Positions 12,672-22,379 of a stretch of DNA of 64,000 nt are shown piece after piece. Each line of letters starts with the position of its first letter. The stretch's first letter is position 1. The stretch comes from Streptomyces altiplanensis (GTDB lineage: Bacteria; Actinomycetota; Actinomycetes; Streptomycetales; Streptomycetaceae). The stretch is from NCBI GenBank assembly GCA_003719395.1, contig RHMC01000001.1:109496-173495 (forward strand), in the 5' to 3' direction. The translations under genes and the position numbers were made by a program. The notes beneath the pieces are model-generated. The model did not search any database, was not told the DNA's origin, and saw only the letters and a list, made by a program, of their open reading frames with translations.

Positions 12672-14901
12672 CTACCCGGGGCAGCCGGTGTCCGGGTCGC
12701 GCGGTTGCGTGGGGGTCGAAGAGTCGCCCTTCATGTACGCGCGCGTGGGCGCGGCGTCCAGGTCGTGGATGTCGGAGACCCGCAGGACCGCGAGGTTGCG
12801 CTCGTTGCCGATGCGCGAGGTCCGGAAGTCGACCTCCCCGGTCGCGCCCTGGAAGGTGGCTTCCCGGAGCTGCTGGGCGACCGCCGCCCGGTGCGGCGCC
12901 ACCCCCTTGGCCGGTGTGTACCAGCCGCTCGTGCAGCGTGGAAGTGGCCTCGACGAGCAGCCCCGCCACGTCGTAGGCGTTCCGGTGCGCTCGGCCGGCC
13001 ACGGTGTCTGGGGCGACTCCTCGGCGGGGAGCGTCTTCACGAGTTCCGTGCGGAGACTCCCGTACCCCGCGCAGAACGCGTCCAGCGGCGTTCCCGCCCC
13101 CAGCAGGGGTGCGGGGCGCCCCTCCTCGGCGCACGAGCGCCGCCAGCGTGACGAGGCTGCCCATCCCCACGTACGACATGGGCTGGCCCGCGAGCGAGTC
13201 GTGCCGGCGGTTCTCCTTCTGCGCGACGAACCGGGAGACCGCGTCGGCGGCCACGACGAGGGGCAGTTTCCGCCGGCTGGTGCACCCCTTGGTCACGGAC
13301 CGGATGAAGTCCCCGAAGTCGTCCTCGCGCCCTGTGTAGTAGGCGATCTCGTCGCTCCGGTCCACGTCGTCCGCGCACAGGGAGGCCACCTCACCGGCCG
13401 ACCCCTGCCACGTGGTCTCCGCCACGGGCACGCCCAGGGCGCCCAGTTCGGTGCCGGCCGCCTCGACCAGCGTCTCGATGTAACTGTCCGTTCTGCGGGG
13501 GTGGTACAGGGTGACCTTCCGCGCCTTGAGATGCCCCGCGTACTCGGCGATCAGCCGGGCCTGCACCGTGTTGTCCGGGACCACCTGGAAGTACAGCGGC
13601 GACCGGTCGCCCAGCCCCGAGCCGGTCAGCGTGGTGCCGATCGTCGGAACCCCGGCCAGGCCGATCTCGGTGATCGCCCGTTCGGTTTCCTCGACCGTGC
13701 GGTCCAGCCCGATCACCCCCACCACCGAGGGGTCCGCGTCGAACAGCGGGCGGAGCATCTCGCGCACCACCTCCGGCGCCTTGCGCATGCCGTCCCCGCC
13801 GTTCGCCACGATGACGCGCAGCAGGGGCTGCGTCTTGGACTTGACGTTCTGTGCCCGCTGGCGCAGGAGCAGCCCTTCGAGTTCCTCGGCGGCGGCGTGG
13901 TCGGTGTCCGGGGCGGCATCGCGGTGCGTCAGCCCGACGAAGTGCACGATGCTGAGGTACGGGCGGCCGGACTGCTGCCTGCGCAGCTTCTCCGCCGTCT
14001 CGTTCTGCGCGAAGATGGCCTGCTGCGCCTTCCGCAGGCGCTCGTTGGTGCCGAAGACCTGCACGGCGTTGTCGCTGTAGCCGATGCACTGGCGGTCGTC
14101 CGGCTCGATCTCGACGGTCTTCACCGAGACGCCGTCGTGGAAGCCGGACCGGAAGTAGACGCACTCGGCGGCCCACGAACCGATCGCGCTCTGAGTCACG
14201 GGGAGCAGGACCAGCACCGTCGCGAGCGCCAGCAGGGTCTCGCCGACGCCCCGTCGGGAGAGCAGGGGGGCCGGGGGCGGCCCGAAGTCTTCCTCACCCT
14301 CCCCGGTGCCGTGGGCGCCGTCCCGGGGCGTCCGCGCGGGCGGCAGGCCGATCCACAGGTAGCGGGCGCTCTCCGCCAGCCGCTGCCGTTTGCTGGGCAG
14401 GTTGTCCAGCCAGGTCTTCAGCGCGTCGCCGGCCTCCTGGGGGCTGTAGAGCCTGCCGGAGTCTCCCGCGTCGAGCGCCGCCGGGCGCTCGTTGCTCGCC
14501 GCGACGACGAGAAGCGGGTCGAGCTCCCCGGTCTCGTTGCGGACCTCGCTGATCAGCCGCAGGAGTTCCCAGCCGCCGTTCTCCTCCGTGACGTTGTCCA
14601 GCAGGACGGTGGTGTACGCCGTGCGGCGCCACCCGGAGCGCTTGGGGAAGACGACCCAGCGCCGACGGCGGTACGCCCGTCGCAGGTCTTCGAGGAACGC
14701 GTGCACCAGCAGCTTCTTGATCTGCTCCGGGTTCTCCGACTCCCGGCTGCGTTCCGTGAGCCGCTCCGCGAACCCCCTGAAGCTGGTGGAGTGGCGGGGA
14801 ACCATGAAGGGCTGCCGGCGCATGAACCAGCGCGCCTCCCGCCCCAGGCCGGGGCTGCGCCGCCCCAGCCAGCGCAACCCCATCCGGCGGCCGGCCTCCA
14901 C
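12672..14901 (-). CDS. Membrane-anchored protein with type-1 periplasmic-binding domain (frameshifted)
   Basis: The N-terminal half is cytoplasmic-like with a Walker-B-like TVLLDNVTEE and LLVVAASNERP. A single membrane helix follows (LLALATVLVLLPVTQSAIG). The exterior half has a Leu/Ile/Val-binding-protein fold (VVGVIGLDRTVEETERAI, VPTIGTTLTGS, YFQVVPDNTVQARLIAEYAG). The C-terminus (TSRIGNERNLAVLRV) is reached only through shifts near 13115, 12995 and 12910. The GTG at 14901 lies in the same frame as, and 30 bp below, the stop of the preceding ORF, whose product matches the missing N-terminal part; the two may be one gene interrupted by an error. A receptor-like role is inference. Confidence 0.6.
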
Positions 14902-14931
14902 GAACAGATACAGGTCGGACCCGACTGACGT

Positions 14932-15498
14932 TCAGGGGGACGGGGGGTGGCGGGCCATGGCGGTGGTGAGCGCGGCCCGGTCCGACCGGTGCGCCCGGCC
15001 GCCCCACTGGCGCAGCAGGGCGGCCAGTTGTTGATCGCGGCGTCCCGGCGTGGGGGACAGACGCTGTCCGGTCAGCCAGTCGGTCAGCCGGTAGTAGTCG
15101 AAGCGGAAGGGACGCCCGGGGCCGAAGCGGTCGGTGGCGAGCTCGGTCATCAGCTCGTCCAGCAGCGGGATCAGCGGAAGCGACCGGTCGGCCGTGCCTT
15201 CCCAGCGGACCGCCACCGAACCGTTCACCGACTCGGCGTCGATACAGGCGTGGGGTACCCAGGACCGGTGGTCGGGCGCCTCCAGCCGCTCCTTGAGAAC
15301 GGGGAGGAAGTCGTTCGGACCCCGCTCGCGCACCAGGCAGACCAACGGCAGTGGGCGTTCGCCCCGTACTTCGTCGTCCGAGGTCCTGGCCAGGAACCGG
15401 CGCCGCTGGGTCAACTCCCTGATCGTGGACAGCAGTTCGCGCGCACCGGTGAAAGCCGTCCCCGTCTCTGGCATGCCAGGCAGGCTACCCGCGTCCAT
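14932..15498 (-). CDS. N-terminal P-loop-like module of the 12672-14901 protein
   Basis: About 188 residues: after MPETGTAFTGARELLSTIRE come strand-like PLPLVCLVRERGPNDFLPVL and a helical segment ending RSDRAALTTAMARH. There is no Walker A lysine loop, so it resembles a degenerate nucleotide-binding half. It ends 30 bp before the next GTG in the same frame, so a read-through, a masked indel pair or two coupled genes are all possible. ATG 15498 overlaps the stop of the preceding small ORF (TGATG); ATG 15474 is an alternative start. Confidence 0.5.
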   Translation of the reverse strand: MDAGSLPGMPETGTAFTGARELLSTIRELTQRRRFLARTSDDEVRGERPLPLVCLVRERGPNDFLPVLKERLEAPDHRSWVPHACIDAESVNGSVAVRWEGTADRSLPLIPLLDELMTELATDRFGPGRPFRFDYYRLTDWLTGQRLSPTPGRRDQQLAALLRQWGGRAHRSDRAALTTAMARHPPSP

Positions 15499-15713
15499 CA
15501 CGCCCGATAAGGGATTTCCGTCAGAACGTGCATGATGCACGCGTGGCGCCGACCGGCCCCGCGGAAAATGATCCCGGACCGACGCGGGGGCGCTCGCGAG
15601 GCCCACAGCCACCCGGGGCGGAACGCCTGGGCCCCCGGCAGCAGGTCCGCGACCATCACCGCGAACTCGTCCGGGGTGGCGGGCCGCCCGGTGAGGGCGG
15701 TGACGGTCTTCAC
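15498..15713 (-). CDS. Short ORF, unknown
   Basis: GTG 15713 overlaps the upstream ORF's stop (GTGA). The first 37 codons (KTVTALTGRPATPDEFAVMV, then LLPGAQAFRPGWLWAS) have near-perfect G/C third positions and look real. The last 30 codons do not, suggesting a lost frame near 15600. No family is recognised. Confidence 0.4.
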   Translation of the reverse strand: MKTVTALTGRPATPDEFAVMVADLLPGAQAFRPGWLWASRAPPRRSGIIFRGAGRRHACIMHVLTEIPYRA

Positions 15714-16105
15714 TCGACCGAGGAGCGGGACGGGGCGGTCTTCTTCATTCCCAAAGGCAACGACAACGGGACGCCCCTGCGGTTGCAGAGCCCGATCGAG
15801 TTGCGTATCGAAGACGGAGACGCCGTCGCGGAGTTCGCTCTACGGCCCAACGAAGTGCTGGATTTCGTGATCGAGGCGGCCTCTCCGGGCCGTCGAGCGG
15901 CGCCGCGCACCTCGAAGGTGGCCGGCGGCACTTCGTCCGGATGCGCCTGCTCGTACCCCTCGACCGCCCGCACCAGCCGGTCGTACGCGACGACGTCCAG
16001 GGCGCTGTCGCCCCGGCCGCAACAGGCGGCGGCCGCGCGCGTCGCGGTCTGTTCCGCCTCGGCGTACGCGGCGGTGTTCTCGAGAACGGCTGACGTGCTC
16101 GTCAT
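15710..16105 (-). CDS. Small hypothetical protein with doubtful C-terminus
   Basis: The ATG at 16105 has an excellent ribosome site (GGCAGGAGGCAGGGC before it). The first 70 residues (MTSTSAVLENTAAYAEAEQT, later DVVAYDRLVRAVEGYEQAHP) are typical helical Streptomyces coding sequence. Beyond about residue 72 the codon use becomes poor and the opposite strand looks coding instead, so the true protein is probably short, ending after a shift near 15890. The family is not recognised. Confidence 0.4.
   Translation of the reverse strand: MTSTSAVLENTAAYAEAEQTATRAAAACCGRGDSALDVVAYDRLVRAVEGYEQAHPDEVPPATFEVRGAARRPGEAASITKSSTSLGRRANSATASPSSIRNSIGLCNRRGVPLSLPLGMKKTAPSRSSVE
15716..15889 (+). other. Coding-like fragment on the opposite strand
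   Basis: The plus frame reads GAVFFIPKGNDNGTPLRL, then LRIEDGDAVAEFALRPNEVL and DFVIEAAS, with about 78% G/C third positions. This looks like a beta-sandwich piece and resembles, from memory, the N-terminal domain of GH15-type hydrolases. It has no start or ribosome site and sits between two minus-strand ORFs, so it may be an inserted or inverted gene remnant. The family is tentative. Confidence 0.3.
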
Positions 16106-16182
16106 GCCCTGCCTCCTGCCTCCCACCACTGTCAATGCCCGGGGGCCGCCCGCCGCGCGGCGTCGCCTAGGCTCTCGGTGCC

Positions 16183-17397
16183 ATGAAGAGCAACCCCCCG
16201 CGGCTGGAACCCAAGGCCGACAAGGACACCGTGCGCCGGCACAACCTGAGCCTGGTGCTGCGCGCCGTCCACGACGGGGGCGAGGTGACGCGTGCCGCCG
16301 TCGCGGCCCGGGTGGGGCTGACGCGGGCCGCCGTCTCCTCGCTGGTCGAGCAGTTGCTGGCCGGCGGGTTCCTCACCGAGTCGGGGAAGACGTTCAGCGG
16401 GCAGGCGGGGCGGCCCGGCACCGTCCTGGAGGTGGCGCGCACCGGCGTGGCCGGGCTGGGCGTCGAGGTCAACATCGACTACGTGTCGGTGTGCGTGACG
16501 GACCTGTCGGGAAGCGACCGGGTACGGCTCACCGAGCACACCGACAACCGCGGCGCCGAGCCCGCCGAAGTCCTGGCACGCGCCGCCCTGATCGCGTCGC
16601 GGGCGTGGGAGTCGGCGGCCGGGCTCGACCTGCGGCCGGTCGGCGTGCAGCTGGCACTGCCCGGCCTGGTCTCCGGCGGTACGGTCCGCCAGGCGCCCAA
16701 CCTGGGGTGGAACGGGGTCGCGGCCGAGGACCGACTTCGCGCGGGCGCTGGCGGAGTTGCTGCCCGGACCGCGGGCACTGCCGGTCGGCTCCGACAACGA
16801 GGCGAACCTGGCGGCACTGGCCGAGCTGTGGTTCGGCGATCTCGGCCGCGAGCGGACGTTCCTCTACCTCAGCGGGGAGATCGGCGTCGGTGGCGCGCTC
16901 GTCCTCGGCGGCGAACTGCTGCGCGGCGCGCACGGGAACGCGGCCAGATCGGGCACGTGGTGGTGGACCCGGAGGGGCCCGAGTGCCGCTGCGGATCGCG
17001 GGGCTGTCTGGAGCAGTACGCCGGGCAGCGCGCCGCTGCGGGCGGCGGGCATCGACGAGAGTGCCGGGCTGCCGGGGGTGACGGAGCTCGAATCCCGGGC
17101 GCGCGCGGACGACGCGCGGGCCGTGGCCGCGATCCGGCAGGCCGGGGCCATGCTGGGGCTCGTACTGTCCGGCGCGGTGGCTCTTCGATCCGGACGCGGT
17201 GGTGCTCGGCGGGATCTACCGGACGCTGATGCCGTGGCTGTCGCCCCCCGCCGACCGGGAGCTGAGCCGCCGGGTGGTGTCCGGCCTGTGGTCCGGGCCC
17301 GACGGCCGGCTGCGCGCCGCGTCCCTGACGGGGGACGCGGCGCGCGGCGCGGCGGTGCGTGGTACGGGAGGTACTGGCCGACCCGGCGGCGCACTGA
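16183..17397 (+). CDS. xylR: ROK-family transcriptional repressor, probable xylose regulator (frameshifted)
   Basis: An N-terminal winged HTH ([40 protein letters not shown]) joined to a ROK sugar-kinase-like domain: [20 protein letters not shown], the zinc motif [14 protein letters not shown], and [18 protein letters not shown]. Shifts lie near 16730, 16942, 17030, 17178 and 17357; every intervening block matches the family. It converges on xylA with a six-base gap, and xylB is divergent from xylA, so it is most likely the xylose repressor XylR. The xyl symbol rests on context, not on a measured ligand. Confidence 0.78.
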
Positions 17398-17403
17398 CCC
17401 CGG

Positions 17404-18575
17404 TTACGGGCGTACGCCCAGCAGGTGGTCCAGTGCAGCTGGTCCAGCATCTCGAAGGCCATGCTCCGCTCGGCCGCCTCCGTGACGTCGAAGTCCTCAT
17501 AGGCCCCGCGGTCCGCGAGGAGGCCGCGAGGCCGTCCTCGGCGGTGGGCTCGGCGAGTTCGTCGAGCCGGGAGGCGCGCAGGCGTGTCCTGGACCGCCGG
17601 GTCGGCGCGGAAGGCGGCGGCCCGCTCCTTGAGGATGAGGTAGTTGCGCATGCAGCCGGCGGCGGAGGCCCACACCCCGGCGATGCCGTCGGTGCGCACC
17701 GGCTTGAAGTCGAAGTGGCGGGGGCCTTCGTAGCCGGCCGTCTCCAGCAGGTCGACGAGCCAGAAGGCCTGACGCAGGTCGCCGGCGCCGAAGCGGAAGT
17801 CCTGGTCGTACTTGATGCCGGTCTGGCCGTTGAGGTCGATGTGGAAGAGCTTGCCCGCCCACAGGGCCTGGGCGATGCCGTGCGGGAAGTTGAGCCCGGC
17901 CATCTGTTCGTGGCCGGTTTCGGGGTTCACACCGACCATTTCGGGGCGTTCCAGGCGCTCGATGAACGCGAGCGCGTGACCGATCGTGGGGAGCAGGATG
18001 TCGCCGCGCGGCTCGTTGGGCTTGGGCTCGATGGCGAAGCGCAGGTCGTAGCCCTGCTCGGTGACGTACTCGCCGAGGAGGTCGAAGGCTTCCTTCATGC
18101 GGTCGAGGGCGACGCGCACGTCCTTGGCGGCGCCGGACTCGGCGCCCTCGCGGCCGCCCCAGGCGACGTAGGTGGTGGCGCCGAGTTCGACGGCGAGGTC
18201 GATGTTGCGGATCGTCTTGCGCAGGGCGTAGCGGCGTACGTCGCGGTCGTTGGCGGTGAACGCGCCGTCCTTGAAGACGGGGTGGGTGAAGAGGTTCGTG
18301 GTGGCCATCGGCACCTTCATGCCGGTGTCGTCCAGTGCCTGGCGGAACCGCTTGACGTGCGCCTCGCGCTCGGCGTCCGTGGAGCCGAAGGGGATGAGGT
18401 CGTCGTCGTGGAAGGTGACGCCGTGGGCACCGAGCTCGGCGAGGCGCCGGACGGACTCGACCGGGTCGAGAGCGGGGCGGGTCGCCGTACCGAAGGGGTC
18501 GACGCCCTGCCAGCCGACGGTCCACAGACCGAAGGTGAACTTGTCGTCAGGGGTGGGGGTGAAGCGCTCCGACAT
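17404..18575 (-). CDS. xylA: Xylose isomerase (frameshifts in C-terminus)
   Basis: Cytosolic, metal-dependent D-xylose to D-xylulose isomerase of the short actinobacterial class I, about 389 residues. Motifs visible: [18 protein letters not shown], the catalytic histidine in [29 protein letters not shown], the metal ligands around [14 protein letters not shown] and [13 protein letters not shown], and FHIDLNGQ. The start [13 protein letters not shown] follows GGAGG. Only the last 60 residues are disturbed, by shifts near 17585, 17520 and 17440, and end LLGVRP at TAA 17404. Divergent from xylB. Confidence 0.92.
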
Positions 18576-18703
18576 GTGACCGACCTCCATTTGTTTGTTG
18601 ACATGACTAATACTGCACGACCAACCTGTTCCACAGAAGACCAAGAAGCCGAGAAGGCGCGGAAGCCATGAGAAGACACGCAGCCGAGGAAGTGAGGGGT
18701 CCC
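18576..18703. promoter_or_regulatory. xylA-xylB divergent promoter region
   Basis: A 128-bp gap with an unusually AT-rich core at 18590-18617 (atttgtttgttgacatgact). TTGACA at 18598 could be a -35 box toward xylB, but no convincing -10 is spaced to it. The AT-rich core is the natural place for a ROK/XylR operator. Inferred from position and composition. Confidence 0.5.
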
Positions 18704-20182
18704 ATGCAGCCGAGCAGGGTCGTCATCGGAGTGGACAGTTCCACGCAGTCCACGAAGGCGGCGTTCACCGATGCCGCCACCGGCCGGCTGCTGGCCGTCG
18801 GTCGTGCGCCGCACCGGGTCACGGGCGAGGGGGGCGCGCGCGAGAGCGACCCGGAGGAGTGGTGGCAGGCCCTGGTCGCCGCCGTCGCCGCCGGGCTCCG
18901 CGAGTCCGGCGTACCGGCCTCCGCCGTCACCGGCATCGCGGTCGCCGGCCAGCAGCACCGGTCTGGTCGTCCTCGAACGCGCCGGGCGCCCGCTGCGGCC
19001 CGCCCTGCTGTGGAACGACACCCGTTCGGCCCCGCAGGCCGCCGCCCTCACCGAGGCGCTCGGCGGCCCGGCCGCGTGGACGGCGCGCACCGGATCCGTG
19101 CCCGTCGCCTCCATGACGGCCGCCAAGTGGCGGTGGCTGCGCGAGAACGAACCGTACGCCGCCGAGTCGGCCGCCGCCGTACGCCTCCCCCACGACTTCC
19201 TCACCGAGCGCCTCGCCGGGGTGGCCGCGACCGACCCGGGCGACGCCTCGGGCACCTGCTGGTACTCCACCGCCACCGGCGCGTACGACCCGCAGCTCCT
19301 CGGCCTGGCCGGCCTGGACGAGAAACTGCTGCCGCCCGTGGCTCCCACCGGAGCCACCCGCATCGGCTCCCTCACGGATGCGGCGGCCGGACAGCTCGGC
19401 CTGCCCGCCGGGATCGCCGTCGCGGCGGGTACGGGCGACAACATGGCCGCGGCGGTGGGGCTGGGTCTCGGCGACGCCGGGCTGCTGGACCATCCGGTGC
19501 TCAGCCTGGGCACGTCCGGCACGGTGTTCGCGCGACCCGCACCCGGCCGGACTCGCCCGCGCTGGCCGGTTTCGCCGCCGCCGACGGCGGCTACCTGCCG
19601 CTGGCCTGCACCCTGAACTGCACCCTCGCCGTCGACAGGGTCGCCGCCCTCCTGGGCCTGGACCGCGACGACGCCGCGCCGGGCGGCGAGGCGGTGCTCC
19701 TCCCCTACCTCGACGGCGAACGCACCCCCGACCTGCCCGCCGCCTCCGGCCTCCTGACCGGCCTGCGCCACCACACCACCCCGCAGCCAGCTCCTGGGCG
19801 CCGCCCTACGAGGGCGCGGCGGTGACCGTGCTGCGGGCCCTGGACGAGGTACTGCGTGCCTGCGGCCTCGATCCCGCCGATCCGGCGGTGGCGTCGCGCC
19901 CGCTGCGCCTGGTCGGGGGCGGAGCCCGGGGGCGTACGTGGGTGGAGACCGTACGACGCCTCTCCGGGCGTCCGCTGCTGATCCCCGAGGCCGCGACTGG
20001 TCGCGCTCGGCGCGGCGGCGCTCGCCGCGGGGGCTGCGAGCGGGCGGGACGCGGTGGCGATCGCGGCGGAGTGGGGTGCCGGGGGCGGCGCGGAAGTCCC
20101 GCCCCTGGAGCGCGACTTCGCCACCTGGACCCGGGTCACGTCGGTACTCGACGGCCTCACCGGCGCCGGGCCCGCGGGCTAG
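18704..20182 (+). CDS. xylB: Xylulokinase (several frameshifts)
   Basis: FGGY-family kinase making D-xylulose-5-phosphate. The N-terminus [15 protein letters not shown] is the phosphate-1 loop; further motifs are [61 protein letters not shown], and [14 protein letters not shown] near the adenosine site. Extra or missing bases occur near 18962, 19543, 19795 (two) and 19998; all five segments align in order with the family. ATG 18704 follows GAGGGG. Divergent from xylA and likely controlled by the ROK repressor. Confidence 0.9.
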
Positions 20183-20206
20183 GAGGGCGGGCCGGCGGGG
20201 CCGTCG

Positions 20207-21016
20207 TCAGAGCTTGCGGGCCACGCCCGTGTAGCCCGGGATCGGGTCGTCGCCCGCGGTCTCGATGACTTCGCCGAGCTCGGGATGCCAGTCGGCGGCC
20301 AGCGAGACGCCCGGCTCGACCAGCTCGAAGCCGTTGAAGAACGCGGCGAACTCCTCACGCGAGCGCGGCCGCAGCGTGAGGCCCCGCGCGGAGTACATCG
20401 CGGACGCCTTCGCCGCACCCTCGGGGTCGAAGTCCCCGGTGACGTGGGAAAGGACCAGGTAGCTGCCGGACGGCAACCGGTCCATGAGGCGGTTCACCAG
20501 CGCGTGCGCACCGTCCTCGTCGCCCACGAAGTGCAGCAGCGCGACGAGGGACAGCGCGACCGGCTGGGTGAAGTCGAGCGTCTTGCCGGCCCGTTCCAGG
20601 ATGAGATCGGGTTCGCGGGCGTCGGCCTGGATGTACTCGGTGGCACCCTCGGGGGCGGAGCGCAGCAGCGCCTCCGCGTGGGCGAGCACGATCGGGTCGT
20701 TGTCGCAGTAGACGACGCGCGCGTCGGGCGCGGTCCGCTGGGCGACCTGGTGGAGGTTCGGCTCGGTCGGTATGCCCGTGCCGATGTCGAGGAACTGGCG
20801 TACGCCGTTCTCGGCGAGCCAGCGCGTGGCACGGTGCATGAACGCCCGGTTGACCCGCGCCATGTCGCGCCCCCGGGAATCGAGGGCCAGGAGCTGGCGC
20901 GCCATCTCCTCGTCCACCGGGTAGTTGTCCTTGCCGCCCAGGAACCAGTCGTACATGCGCGCCGGGTGCGGCTTGCTGGTGTCGATCTCGACGGCGGTGT
21001 GGTCTTGCCCGGTCAT
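20207..21016 (-). CDS. SAM-dependent methyltransferase (DUF574 / Methyltransf_19)
   Basis: A 269-residue protein of the large Streptomyces Methyltransf_19 family. It opens with the family signature HPARMYDWFLGGKDNYPVD, followed by the SAM-binding QFLDIGTGIPTEPNLHQVAQ and VVYCDNDPIVLAHA. The substrate is unknown. It lies directly downstream of a DUF397/XRE pair on the same strand; members of this family often accompany such developmental regulators. The frame is intact. Confidence 0.85.
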   Translation of the reverse strand: MTGQDHTAVEIDTSKPHPARMYDWFLGGKDNYPVDEEMARQLLALDSRGRDMARVNRAFMHRATRWLAENGVRQFLDIGTGIPTEPNLHQVAQRTAPDARVVYCDNDPIVLAHAEALLRSAPEGATEYIQADAREPDLILERAGKTLDFTQPVALSLVALLHFVGDEDGAHALVNRLMDRLPSGSYLVLSHVTGDFDPEGAAKASAMYSARGLTLRPRSREEFAAFFNGFELVEPGVSLAADWHPELGEVIETAGDDPIPGYTGVARKL

Positions 21017-21075
21017 ACGGCGCTCCGTGGGTAGCGGTGGACGGCGAACGGTGAGGAACGGGGCGGCACGGTGGT

Positions 21076-21312
21076 TCAGGTGAGCAGGAAGTCCGCCTGG
21101 CCGGCCTTGGCTCCCTGGATGAAGGCGGCGATCTCACCGGGGGTGTAGATCAGCGCGGGGCCCTCGGGGTCGGCTGACTGACGGACCGCGACCCTGCCGT
21201 CGGCCAGCTTCATGGCCTCGATGCAGTTGCCGCCGTTGCCGCCGCTCCACGGCTTGTACCAGCCCTCCGCGGGCAGGTCGTTCGCGGGCATGCCGTTGTA
21301 TATCCGGTCCAT
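21076..21312 (-). CDS. DUF397 small protein
   Basis: A 78-residue DUF397 protein: the typical GWYKPWSGGNGGNCIEAMKL is followed by VAVRQSADPEGPALIYTPGE and FIQGAKAGQADFL. DUF397 proteins bind and modulate the neighbouring XRE/DUF5753 regulator, as in the WhiJ and AbaA systems. The start overlaps the regulator stop by one base (TGATG at 21310-21314), so the pair is translationally coupled. Confidence 0.88.
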   Translation of the reverse strand: MDRIYNGMPANDLPAEGWYKPWSGGNGGNCIEAMKLADGRVAVRQSADPEGPALIYTPGEIAAFIQGAKAGQADFLLT

Positions 21313-22187
21313 CACAGCTCCTTGCGGAGATCCTTGAGGATCTCCTTCGTGCGTTGTGCAGTCGCGGCCTGAGCCGCCATGCGATCCATGACTTCGAGGT
21401 GGGACGCCACCTCGGAGCGCGAGTCGAGATAGACCGCGCCGGTCAGGTACTCGCTGTAGACCATGTCCGGGAGTTCCGGCACGGCGAAGCGGAAGAGGAC
21501 GAAGGGGCCGTAGGTTCCGGGATGGTGCCCCGTCACGAACTCGGCGATCTGCAAGGTGACGTTGGGCATGTCGACGGCCTCCAGGAGGCGGTCGATCTGC
21601 TCCCCCAGCACGTCCGGGCTGCCGACGGGCCGGCGCAGGACCGTCTCGTCCATGACGACCCACAGCTTCGGGGCGTCGGGGCGGGTGAGGAGGCTCTGGC
21701 GTTCCATGCGCAGGGCCACGTGCCGCTCGATGGCGTCGGGCCTGGTCTGGCCGACGGCTCCGCTGCGCATGATGGCGCGGGCGTAATTCTCGGTCTGCAG
21801 GAGACCCGGTACGAACTGCGGTTCGTACGCCCTGATGAGTGACGCGGCACCCTCCAGGCTGACGTACATGCTGAACCAGTCGGGCAGGATGCCGTGGAAC
21901 CGCTGCCACCAGCCGGGCCTGTTCGCCTCCTCGGCCAGCTCGACGAAGGAGGCGATCTCCTCCCCGGGGAGGCCGTACGCCTGCAGCAGGAGCTGTACGT
22001 AAGGGATTTTGAGCGCTACCTCGGCCGTCTCCATCCTGCGGACGGTGGCCGGGGTGACGCGGAGCACCCTGGCGGCCTCTTCGCGGCTCAGGCCGGCTCT
22101 CTCGCGCAGGTCCAGCAGACGCTTGCCGAGGACGACCTGTCCCACCGTCGGGGCGGACCGCGGTTCACTCACTTCAGACCTCCCCAT
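21312..22187 (-). CDS. XRE regulator with DUF5753 (WhiJ/Scr1 type)
   Basis: An N-terminal HTH_XRE domain (LLDLRERAGLSREEAARVLR, TPATVRRMETAEVALKI) and a C-terminal DUF5753 ligand/partner domain (IRAYEPQFVPGLLQTENYAR through FVLFRFAVPELPDMVYSEYL). This is the WhiJ/AbaA-like family that controls differentiation or antibiotic production together with a DUF397 partner. ATG 22187 is used; GTG 22172 (VSEPRSAP) is an alternative. It is divergent from the HATPase gene, completing the XRE-DUF397-HATPase set. Confidence 0.88.
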   Translation of the reverse strand: MGRSEVSEPRSAPTVGQVVLGKRLLDLRERAGLSREEAARVLRVTPATVRRMETAEVALKIPYVQLLLQAYGLPGEEIASFVELAEEANRPGWWQRFHGILPDWFSMYVSLEGAASLIRAYEPQFVPGLLQTENYARAIMRSGAVGQTRPDAIERHVALRMERQSLLTRPDAPKLWVVMDETVLRRPVGSPDVLGEQIDRLLEAVDMPNVTLQIAEFVTGHHPGTYGPFVLFRFAVPELPDMVYSEYLTGAVYLDSRSEVASHLEVMDRMAAQAATAQRTKEILKDLRKEL

Positions 22188-22379
22188 GGGCTGTTGCGAG
22201 CAGTGTGCCACGCGGCCGCGAGCAAAGAAACGACACTCTGCAATTTTCACAGTGCCTCTTGCCAAGTGTCGGGTTCAGGAGGAGAGTTGAGTGGCGAACC
22301 AGTTCACGCGGATGCCGCACGCCGCCCCCGGGGGGAGGCAGTTGTCCGGCGCTGCCCCCCCCACCGTGAGGAAACGCTC

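Noticed and set aside
13037..13378. Separate minus-strand gene of 113 codons
   Set aside because: It overlaps the receptor-like coding sequence in another frame and contains none of its motifs; it reflects the local indels.
12496..14928. Very long open frame of about 810 codons on the plus strand
   Set aside because: It is the antisense of the minus-strand receptor-like gene; the minus reading has the membrane helix and periplasmic-binding motifs, the plus one has none.
16106..16182. Possible tRNA or small RNA in the spacer before the ROK gene
   Set aside because: No cloverleaf, no conserved T-loop sequence and no terminator were seen.
15528..17081. A 517-codon plus-strand protein joining the coding-like fragment to the ROK region
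   Set aside because: The ROK gene uses a different frame with a clear HTH; the long frame is low-complexity Arg/Gly/Ala sequence apart from the short fragment.
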